Of a stretch of DNA of 12,289 nucleotides, positions 6,029 through 12,289 are shown piece after piece. Source of the stretch: Bacteroidales bacterium (GTDB lineage Bacteria; Bacteroidota; Bacteroidia; Bacteroidales; VadinHA17); contig DAIDJT010000050.1 of the NCBI GenBank assembly GCA_027451265.1, positions 1-12,289 on the forward strand, in the 5' to 3' direction. The position numbers were made by a program, and so were the translations under genes. Positions within the stretch are counted from its first letter, which is position 1; the number at the start of each line of letters is the position of its first letter. The notes under the pieces were generated by a model. The model searched no databases. It was not told the DNA's origin and saw only the letters and a list, made by a program, of their open reading frames with translations.

Positions 6029-8613
6029 TTCAAAATCCTTGAGTTGGCCTTTCCGTCAGGGGTAATGGTCTCAACTGTTATGCGGGAGGAGCTGCTGCCG
6101 CGAACCTCTACAAGACCATCTGTATCCTGCGCAACCTGAAGACCATTTATTTCAGCATCCGAGCTGTTAAGGAAGAAGATAAGCGGCTTCCTTTCAGTAA
6201 CAAGCCGCATATTACTGACTTTTACTCCCTTTGCATCAATGCATGCCATGCCTTCCACAGCAGTCATGTCAATATTTTCCATGGTTACATTCTCAAGGTT
6301 AAGCTCGGGTAATCCCTGGAGATAGATTGCCTGATCAGCTCCCCTGCAGGTTATGTTTTTCATGAATATATTCCTGAACACAGGAGTCTCTTCCGTGACC
6401 GGGGGCACTTCACCCACCGTGGTCTCAGTATTCTTCCCTTCTGACAGCATTTCTGACACAGAGAGCCCGCTGTAATAGAGGTTGAACGAAATTGCCTGAG
6501 ATGGTATGTCAGTCATCAGGATGTCATTGAACCAGATATTTTCAACCACACCTCCCCTCCCACGGTTGCTCTTGAACCGAATACCAACGTCAGTGCCCAT
6601 GAACGTGCAACCGGCCACTGATACATTCCTGACCCCTCCTGACATCTCACTGCCGATGGTCACTCCGCCATGGCCGTGATAGACAATACAGTTTCTTATC
6701 ACCAGGTTCTCAGTGGGAATGCCCCGCTTCCGCCCATCCTCGTTCTTGCCCGACTTGATGCAGATGGCATCATCACCCACATCAAAATTACAGTTGTACA
6801 GCAGGGTATTCCGGCACGACTCGATATCTATCCCGTCGCCATTCTGTGAATACCAGGGATTCCTGACCGTAATATTCCTGACAGTAAGATCTTGGCACAT
6901 AAGAGGATGGATGCACCATGCAGGGGAATTCTGGAACACAGGTCCGTCAAGCATGATCTTCCGGCAATTCACCAGGCTGACCATAACCGGGCGGAGGAAA
7001 TCCCTCATCCATTCATATGCGGCAATTCCGCCTTCCCGGGGCATCGGTACGTTCATCTCGCTCTGTTCGGCTACCTGCCTGTAAGTTTCAGCAGGATACC
7101 AGGTCTTGCCGTCAGCACTTAATGTTCCCCCTGATTTTACAATTTCATTCCACATCGGAGGCGGAACCTTTTCCTTCTTCACATGTCTCCACACATGTCC
7201 GCTTCCATCCCATACTCCCTTCCCGGTAAATGCAATGTTTTCAAGGTCTTTCCCGTAGATGGGCGAGATGCATCTGACTGTATTGCTTCCTTCAAAGCTG
7301 GTCTCAATCAGCGGATAGAGGCTTTTGTCAGGACTGAAAAGCACAAGGGCGCCTTCCTCGGCATGCATCCTCAGGTTGCTTTTAAGAATTATCGGTCCCG
7401 TGAGCCATATGCCGCGCGGGATGACAACTGTTCCGCCTCCGCGTGAAGTGACTGCCTCTATTGCCTTTCGGAAAGCCTCGGTATTGAGGACAATCCCGTC
7501 GCCAACGGCTCCGAAATCCGTGATTGAAACACTGTTGTTATGTATCTGCGGTTCGATAACCTGGGGCATGCTGAACTCAACATCCCTGTAAATTTCGCCG
7601 GCAGGGGCTGAGAGAGCAGGAGAAGTGCCGGCTGCCTGAGGTGACGCAGTTGCACCGGCAGACGGATAAGATGCCAGGTGAGGCTGCGCACCGGCAGCCC
7701 CCGGCAAAGACTCAGAAGGCCGTTCACCAGCAATCGGAGAAGGTACTCCGGAAGGCTTCCGCCTGGCAGCGGTGGCTCCGGAAACTGCATCGGCCTTTAC
7801 CGGTTTTAGATCCTTCATGGCATTGAAGACCAGCTGTGCCACCACTGCAGCCCCTGCCGGCTGAAAGTGTGTGTTGTCGCTGCTGCCTTCAGGGTAAGCT
7901 TCATAGAGGCCCGGAGGAAGATTCATGAAGTAGGTAAGAGTGACATAATCACGCCCTCTCCCCGAAAAATAATCCATGCTCAGGGTATTGAGGTCAATGA
8001 GGCCGGCCCCGGTCTCGGCAGCCACCTCCTTCATTGCATCAGGATATGCACCGTGAGTGTTGCCAAGCATGCCATCCTTCCATGGGTAATTTCGTGCCAC
8101 CGGAGTCACAAGGATCGGGATCGCACCCTTTTCGCGCGACTGGCTGACATAGAGTCTCAGAAACTCCCTGTAACCGGGAAGAGAAGTGTAACGTTCACCC
8201 TTGTTTACCGATGCATCATTATGGCCGAACTGGATCAGGACGAGGTCACCCGGGCGGAGCTGGCTGTAAATTTCTGACCATCTCCCCTCCTCAAAGAAAG
8301 AGCGTGTGCTTCTGCCACCTCTTGCCCTGTCATCAACCACTGCACTGTCACTCCTGACAAGGTGCCTTATCAGCTTCAGTGAGTCAGAGGCCATGAACGA
8401 CTGGAAGACCTGGCCCCATCCCATGATCGGATACCGTTTTGTCCGGTAGTCCTTCTCCAGGGAGTAGTCAGCCATGGTGGAGTCACCGATAAGCCAGACC
8501 TTCGTTACCTTCTTCTTCCCCCCTGCCCTTCCGTTCTCCGCAGGATGGCCGGCCGTAAATGCCGACATGATTCCCGTCAGAAGCAACATTATTAAAAATC
8601 TGCTCGATCTCAT
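6025..8613 (-). CDS. fusion: SGNH/CE12-like esterase + GH28 polygalacturonase
   Basis: An 862-residue exported two-enzyme protein. Residues 1-21 are a signal peptide. Residues about 36-270 form an SGNH (GDSL) hydrolase resembling rhamnogalacturonan acetylesterase (CE12). It shows GDST with nucleophile Ser45, the oxyanion-type block RARGGRSTRSF (97-107), GHND (130-133), and the C-terminal DNTH (Asp246, His249). A low-complexity Ala/Pro/Ser/Gly linker occupies about 272-345. Residues about 360-860 form a GH28 right-handed beta-helix. It opens with SITDFGAVGDG (363-373) and carries the family catalytic motifs NGDG (Asp593), GDD (Asp614, Asp615), GHGG (His648) and RFK (Arg679, Lys681). Expected roles are removal of acetyl groups from pectin and hydrolysis of galacturonosyl bonds; exo- versus endo-action, or rhamnogalacturonan hydrolase activity, cannot be decided. 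The start lies 3 bases after the GH43 stop with no clear ribosome site, and the end overlaps the pectate lyase start by 4 bases. Both catalytic sets look complete. Confidence 0.92.
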   Translation of the reverse strand: MRSSRFLIMLLLTGIMSAFTAGHPAENGRAGGKKKVTKVWLIGDSTMADYSLEKDYRTKRYPIMGWGQVFQSFMASDSLKLIRHLVRSDSAVVDDRARGGRSTRSFFEEGRWSEIYSQLRPGDLVLIQFGHNDASVNKGERYTSLPGYREFLRLYVSQSREKGAIPILVTPVARNYPWKDGMLGNTHGAYPDAMKEVAAETGAGLIDLNTLSMDYFSGRGRDYVTLTYFMNLPPGLYEAYPEGSSDNTHFQPAGAAVVAQLVFNAMKDLKPVKADAVSGATAARRKPSGVPSPIAGERPSESLPGAAGAQPHLASYPSAGATASPQAAGTSPALSAPAGEIYRDVEFSMPQVIEPQIHNNSVSITDFGAVGDGIVLNTEAFRKAIEAVTSRGGGTVVIPRGIWLTGPIILKSNLRMHAEEGALVLFSPDKSLYPLIETSFEGSNTVRCISPIYGKDLENIAFTGKGVWDGSGHVWRHVKKEKVPPPMWNEIVKSGGTLSADGKTWYPAETYRQVAEQSEMNVPMPREGGIAAYEWMRDFLRPVMVSLVNCRKIMLDGPVFQNSPAWCIHPLMCQDLTVRNITVRNPWYSQNGDGIDIESCRNTLLYNCNFDVGDDAICIKSGKNEDGRKRGIPTENLVIRNCIVYHGHGGVTIGSEMSGGVRNVSVAGCTFMGTDVGIRFKSNRGRGGVVENIWFNDILMTDIPSQAISFNLYYSGLSVSEMLSEGKNTETTVGEVPPVTEETPVFRNIFMKNITCRGADQAIYLQGLPELNLENVTMENIDMTAVEGMACIDAKGVKVSNMRLVTERKPLIFFLNSSDAEINGLQVAQDTDGLVEVRGSSSSRITVETITPDGKANSRILK
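6036..6040 (-). promoter_or_regulatory. Shine-Dalgarno site of the pectate lyase gene
   Basis: AAGGA on the - strand, 7 bases before the ATG at 6028 and inside the last codons of the upstream gene. It is the clearest ribosome binding site in the window. Together with the ATGA overlap, it fixes the pectate lyase start and suggests coupled plus independent initiation. Confidence 0.6.
7549..7800 (-). other. region encoding the Ala/Pro/Ser interdomain linker
   Basis: Encodes residues about 272-355 of the SGNH-GH28 protein. The stretch up to about residue 338 is dominated by Ala, Pro, Ser and Gly, has almost no predicted secondary structure, and contains short imperfect PS/AG-type repeats. It joins two complete catalytic domains, so it marks the fusion point. 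Confidence 0.7.
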
Positions 8614-8616
8614 AAA

Positions 8617-10242
8617 TCAGTCTGTTGTATTAATTCTGTACCAGTCAAGGTCAATTGAACCTGCATCATTTGTAAATCCGTCGCGCAATGCGAAGAATCC
8701 GGTTTTTGCACCTATCCACATTCCCTGCCTTACGGCAAAGGTTTCGCCGGCATCTGTAAACTCCTTTCCGTCAAAACTGTAGCTGAACCTGCACATGGCT
8801 CCGGGTTCAACCCTGAGCCTGAGGAACAGCTCACCTGACTGCACTTCGCGGAAGAAGAGCTCTGTTTCGGTGGTGCCCCTGTCAGCATCATGACAGCCGG
8901 CCACCCTCAGGAAGAGTCGGTCTTCCGATTTCCTGACTGAAATGTATTGATAATCAATGCCCATCACTATCATGCCCACCTCCTCGCCGTGGTGCCGCAG
9001 ATTGCATCTTACCAATGCGGTGGCAGTGAATTTCTCTGCAGGCAGTTTTCGCATGAAGAGGTTTGGCACCTCCCACATGCTGCACATGCTGTCAGGTCTT
9101 GATATGCAGTTCAGCCTGAAGAATCCGGAAGCCCCCGAGGGATATCCCCATGTTACGGAGGGATTGGCGTGCCATTGCCAGTTGAGTGGTCTGACACTGC
9201 CGTCAAACTCATCATCGTTGTCATTCGCACCGGGTGTGACAGGCAGGCCCGCCCTCGGCCTGGCAAATGAAGTTACCGGTTCGCCAGTGCCGTCACCGTC
9301 TTCATCCAGGCCAATCACAGGCCAGTCATTAACCCATTTCATGGGCTGCAGGTGAACGATTCTCCCGTATGCGCCCTTTTCCTGGAAATGGATGAACCAG
9401 TCCTCCCCGGCACTTGTTGTTACCCAGGCGCCCTGGTGCGGCCCGTTTACAGAGGTTTTGCCCTGGCTCATCACCACACGGAATTCCCATGGACCGAAAA
9501 CCTTCTCAGCCCTCAGGGCAAGCTGCCAGCCATTTGTCACTCCTCCGGCAGGAGCAAAAATGTAATAGTATCCGTTTCTTTTGTAAAACTTCGGCCCCTC
9601 AACAGTGGGGTTGGAATCATGGCCGTCAAAAATTATTACCGGATCACCGGTGACCCCGGTGCCGTCAGGCTTCATCCGCGTGACCATCAGAACGCTCTTG
9701 ACGCCTGCCCTTGTACCCGCAAAGGCATATGCCAGGTAAGCGCTTCCGTCATCATCCCACAGAGGGCTCGGGTCAATCAACCCTTTCCCCCGGATGACCG
9801 TCACCGGGTGGCTCCACGGCCCGGCCGGATCGGAAGCTTTCACCATGAAAATCCCATGGTCAGGATCAGGATAGAAGATATAGAACTCCCCGTTGTGTAT
9901 CCTGATGCATGGAGCCCATACTCCGCCTCCATGCCTGACTGAGGAATAGTAATCTACGGGCTGAAGCCTGTCAAGGGCATAACCGATCAGCCTCCAGGTG
10001 ACAAGGTCACTGGAATGAAGCACCGGCAGGCCGGGAACACAGTTGAATGATGAGGCAACCATGTAGTAATCATCGCCTGATCTGACCACATCCGGATCAG
10101 AGTAATCTGAATGAAGCACCGGGTTTGTGTAAACCGTTACGGCATCAGCTGTTTTCCTGCTGCTGCAGCCGTCCAGTACGGCAATCAGAGAGACGAAGAC
10201 TATGAACTGTGAACCGGATATTTTCATTGTGCTACAATTCAT
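8617..10242 (-). CDS. GH43 glycoside hydrolase lipoprotein with C-terminal beta-sandwich
   Basis: A 541-residue family 43 enzyme (beta-xylosidase or alpha-L-arabinofuranosidase class), expected to remove arabinose or xylose from pectic side chains or hemicellulose fragments. The five-bladed propeller spans about 36-325. It has the three catalytic acids in canonical settings: Asp49 (YSDPD, general base), Asp157 (LIDPSPLWDDDG, pKa modulator) and Glu215 (VEGPKFY, general acid). Residues about 344-537 form a concanavalin-like beta-sandwich of the GH43 C2 type, opening at DDEFDG and closing at IDLDWYRI. The N-terminus is a lipoprotein signal with Cys26 in VLDGC; Asp at -2 is unusual. The residues after Cys26 (SSRKTAD) lack the acidic run of Bacteroidota surface-export signals, so a periplasm-facing anchor is more likely. 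The start is ambiguous: ATG 10242 overlaps the upstream stop by 11 bases and has AGG 4 bases before it, while ATG 10227 (Met6, MKISGS) lies 4 bases after that stop and gives a more usual signal peptide. Subfamily not assigned. Confidence 0.9.
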   Translation of the reverse strand: MNCSTMKISGSQFIVFVSLIAVLDGCSSRKTADAVTVYTNPVLHSDYSDPDVVRSGDDYYMVASSFNCVPGLPVLHSSDLVTWRLIGYALDRLQPVDYYSSVRHGGGVWAPCIRIHNGEFYIFYPDPDHGIFMVKASDPAGPWSHPVTVIRGKGLIDPSPLWDDDGSAYLAYAFAGTRAGVKSVLMVTRMKPDGTGVTGDPVIIFDGHDSNPTVEGPKFYKRNGYYYIFAPAGGVTNGWQLALRAEKVFGPWEFRVVMSQGKTSVNGPHQGAWVTTSAGEDWFIHFQEKGAYGRIVHLQPMKWVNDWPVIGLDEDGDGTGEPVTSFARPRAGLPVTPGANDNDDEFDGSVRPLNWQWHANPSVTWGYPSGASGFFRLNCISRPDSMCSMWEVPNLFMRKLPAEKFTATALVRCNLRHHGEEVGMIVMGIDYQYISVRKSEDRLFLRVAGCHDADRGTTETELFFREVQSGELFLRLRVEPGAMCRFSYSFDGKEFTDAGETFAVRQGMWIGAKTGFFALRDGFTNDAGSIDLDWYRINTTD

Positions 10243-12256
10243 TGTACCTGATTATCAGGTCAGGCCTGAGGATTAACAGGTCAGGCAGATCAAAGTATTT
10301 CAGCATGCCGGGAACAATCCATGAAAACCACTCCTTCTCCAATGGCCTTTCAGTTATGGCAGCAAATGATCTGATCGTTTCCGACATTTCAACTGATGCT
10401 ATGCGGTGGTCAATTACAGCGGCAAGAAAGGCTGGAAGGGTTGCGGGTCCCGTAGCGATCACCTTCACAGGCAGCCTGCCCAGTTCATCATCAGCAGTGA
10501 TGAAATCGAGAATCATCAGTATGTCACGTACGCGCTGCCCCGGCAGCGGTTGCCCGACATGCATGCTCAGAACAGCATTGTGATATTCACTGTTGTAGTA
10601 TTTTGGGTCATTGTCAAGTGCCTTTTCAGCTGTCTCGCCCATGCCGCGCAGGTCGGCAGCCAGCACAGCCCTGTACCTGGCCGGAAGAAATTTTCCCCGG
10701 GCGTCGGTGCCGGCAAGCGTTGATTTTCCTTCGTGACTGAGCCATATTACCAGAGTATCGGCAACGCCTTTCCCGGTCTTCCGGTAAAGATGGCATGGCA
10801 GCGGCACCTCACCGGTGCGCCTGATTATGATTTTTCCGGCAGAATAGCCATTAACTGAAAAGCTGCCCGTGGTTTCAGCCAAAACTTTGCCACCGCTGGC
10901 GTCGCTTAAAGCCAGGAGGCTCTTCAGGGTGTCAATGAGTGTTTCCCTTTTATTGCCTTCCCTGAAAACGCGCCTCTCTGTCTCCATCTCACGGACTCTT
11001 CTCCGGGTATACTCCTGCATGGTGACCTCATCAGGGAACATGGTATTAACCTGGCCTGAAGGGGTGCACCAGGTGTCTTTTTCGGACAATGCAGGCGGGA
11101 TCTCCGTGATGATGGGTGAACCGGCAGCGTTCAGCCATTTTATGAACCACAGCAGGGCTGCTTCCCGCTTTGGTGCCGACAAGCCGTGCCCGTCGTCGCC
11201 GGTAAAGAGCGATACCTGGCCAGGGAAACCGGTTAAATTATAAACGGACTTCAGATCATTGAACGCGTCAACGGTACCGCGATAATCGACAAAGTCATAT
11301 CGTCCGGCAAGGATCAGCAGGGGTTTTGGAGCAAAGATGGCAAGGTAGTCAGCTATCTCGAAGCCAGCCCTTCCCTCGCCGGGTATCTGCTGGCATCCGT
11401 CGCCGGTTCCGTTCAGTTCATACTCTCTCTCCCTGCTTGTTATGAAGCTGCAGGGTGCTGCTGCCTTTATCCTGTCATCATAACCGATGAACCACATTGT
11501 CTGTGCTCCCCCCCCGGAATTGCCCATGCATCCTATGCGGCTGCTGTCAATATCCGGCCTCGAGACGAGGTAGTCAAGGGCTCTTATATTGTCATACAAT
11601 TCCCATGCTGCAACGCTGCTGCCGGTTAGTATGGCCCCGGCGTTGAGGAGGGTGTGCTCGGTAGTGCTTCCTCTCAGGATACGACTGCCATCAGTATCCG
11701 TAAACTGAACCCTTTCACCCTGGGAGACCGGATCGGTAACCATCACTGCAATGCCATTTACAGCAAAGAGCATGGCTGTTTGCATGTATGACAGGGTTGC
11801 CTTTGATGTCATCTCATGTCCGCAGAAAAAGAGTACTGCCGGGAAAGGGCCCTTTCCGGCAGGGAGGTACAGGCTGGCGGTAACGTGATGTTGCGGCCGT
11901 GACTCAATGATTACCTTCTCAAGCATAATATTGCCGAGAGGGAGACGTCCTGTTATCCCAGGGTTCAGGGGAGTCTTCGGCGGGAGTTCTCCAAGGAGGC
12001 GGAAGTAGCTTTCGCGGGCTAATGCCCTGTATTCATCAAGTGCATCCGGAGATGAAAGGGTTTTGCCGAGTCTTTCGCGGCGGAGATCATAAAGGGAATG
12101 CATCTCCTGCAGAAGGTATGTCCGCAGGGTGTGCTCCGTCTTCCAGTCTGCAACCCTGTACGGATCCTGGGCTGTGAGGCCCGTCACCATGAGGGTGCAG
12201 AGTATTACCGGCAACAGCATCTTCATGACCGGTATCCGGTTTCTCCATTGCTTCAT
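10232..12256 (-). CDS. secreted acetyl-esterase-like protein, two alpha/beta-hydrolase units
   Basis: A 674-residue exported esterase of the acetyl xylan esterase / dienelactone hydrolase-like type. The signal peptide ends before Gln30 (GLTA|Q). A helical N-terminal segment (35-95) precedes the first alpha/beta-hydrolase unit (about 105-380). There I see FFCGHE (143-148), VTDPVSQGER (173-182), the nucleophile elbow GNSGGG with Ser247, the acid candidates Asp321/Asp324 (AGRYDFVD) and His357 (GDDGHG). A second unit (about 465-665) keeps the fold pattern, with VIWLSHEGKS (503-512), AADLRGMGE (533-541) and VIATGPATLPAF (599-610). The elbow serine is missing there, so it is probably non-catalytic. 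Position in a pectin operon suggests removal of acetyl groups from pectin or xylan, though methyl or feruloyl esters are not excluded. The start at 12256 precedes a second Met at 12226 (MKMLLPVIL) that would also give a signal peptide. It is the first gene of the operon visible here. Confidence 0.85.
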   Translation of the reverse strand: MKQWRNRIPVMKMLLPVILCTLMVTGLTAQDPYRVADWKTEHTLRTYLLQEMHSLYDLRRERLGKTLSSPDALDEYRALARESYFRLLGELPPKTPLNPGITGRLPLGNIMLEKVIIESRPQHHVTASLYLPAGKGPFPAVLFFCGHEMTSKATLSYMQTAMLFAVNGIAVMVTDPVSQGERVQFTDTDGSRILRGSTTEHTLLNAGAILTGSSVAAWELYDNIRALDYLVSRPDIDSSRIGCMGNSGGGAQTMWFIGYDDRIKAAAPCSFITSREREYELNGTGDGCQQIPGEGRAGFEIADYLAIFAPKPLLILAGRYDFVDYRGTVDAFNDLKSVYNLTGFPGQVSLFTGDDGHGLSAPKREAALLWFIKWLNAAGSPIITEIPPALSEKDTWCTPSGQVNTMFPDEVTMQEYTRRRVREMETERRVFREGNKRETLIDTLKSLLALSDASGGKVLAETTGSFSVNGYSAGKIIIRRTGEVPLPCHLYRKTGKGVADTLVIWLSHEGKSTLAGTDARGKFLPARYRAVLAADLRGMGETAEKALDNDPKYYNSEYHNAVLSMHVGQPLPGQRVRDILMILDFITADDELGRLPVKVIATGPATLPAFLAAVIDHRIASVEMSETIRSFAAITERPLEKEWFSWIVPGMLKYFDLPDLLILRPDLIIRYNEL

Positions 12257-12289
12257 ATCTCACAGGGTGTTTTTACCAGGCAGGCTGCA
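12257..12289 (-). other. unresolved right edge, possible end of another operon gene
   Basis: These 33 bases precede the esterase start. Two - strand frames are open from the window edge: one stops with TGA at 12262-12260, 3 bases before the ATG; the other ends in TGA at 12255-12253, overlapping the ATG as ATGA. Both spacings match junctions used inside this operon, so an upstream gene may end here, but the stretch is too short to decide. No promoter or terminator is visible. Confidence 0.2.

Noticed and set aside
8903..9310. DEDGDG segment of the GH43 protein and its C-terminal region, considered as a separate carbohydrate-binding module with calcium loop
   Set aside because: The segment sits at the end of the propeller as in many GH43 relatives, and the rest reads as the usual GH43 C-terminal beta-sandwich, not an added module.
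9352..9942. A 196-codon open frame on the + strand opposite the GH43 gene, and similar long frames at 7867-8277, 1717-2151 and 2425-2826
   Set aside because: They lie wholly antisense to genes with clear catalytic motifs, and their translations show no recognisable domain or signal peptide. They are by-products of codon bias in the real genes.
1..12289. tRNA, rRNA, CRISPR arrays, insertion sequences, defence or phage genes
   Set aside because: All but about 150 bases are covered by metabolic genes, and the small gaps contain no tRNA-like fold, direct repeat series or inverted terminal repeat that I can see.

Overview
The window looks like a piece of a Bacteroidota chromosome, probably an anaerobic or environmental Bacteroidales/Marinilabiliales-type degrader of plant cell wall. 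This is inferred from several things: the families present (a Bacteroidota-style PL1 pectate lyase, GH28, CE12-like SGNH esterase, GH43), signal peptides of the type cut before Gln, a candidate TAnnTTTG promoter element, and mostly weak ribosome binding sites. Base composition is around half G+C and looks even. All genes fully inside the window are intact. I see no RNA gene, insertion sequence, CRISPR array or long repeat, and no gene-free stretch over about 105 bases.

Left part (1-4681): three genes that are not obviously carbohydrate-related. They are the 3' two-thirds of an N-acyl-D-amino-acid deacylase (D-aminoacylase-type amidohydrolase, + strand, cut by the window edge), a secreted two-domain alpha/beta-hydrolase-like protein of unknown function (- strand), and an APC-superfamily amino acid permease (+ strand). 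The first two converge. The second and third diverge from a 103-base intergenic region that carries the best promoter candidate of the window.

Right part (4688-12289): a tightly packed four-gene operon on the - strand. In transcription order it holds a secreted esterase with two alpha/beta-hydrolase units (the second apparently dead), a GH43 lipoprotein with a C-terminal beta-sandwich, a fused SGNH esterase (CE12-like) plus GH28 polygalacturonase, and a PL1 pectate lyase. Junctions are an 11-base overlap (or a 4-base gap, depending on start choice), a 3-base gap and a 4-base ATGA overlap, so translation is probably coupled. The operon start and any SusC/SusD pair, regulator or further enzymes lie beyond the right edge.

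Together the right-hand genes describe pectin breakdown. The two esterase domains would remove acetyl (or other ester) groups, the GH43 would trim arabinose or xylose side chains, the GH28 would hydrolyse polygalacturonate or oligogalacturonides, and the PL1 would cleave homogalacturonan by beta-elimination. The left-hand genes may reflect use of N-acyl-D-amino acids and amino acid uptake, but nothing in the sequence ties them to the pectin operon. The strongest points for a second look are the SGNH-GH28 fusion with its Ala/Pro/Ser linker, the two-domain hydrolase with a conserved but uncharacterised C-terminal domain, the degenerate second half of the large esterase, and an 8-base G run that encodes part of that esterase's nucleophile elbow.
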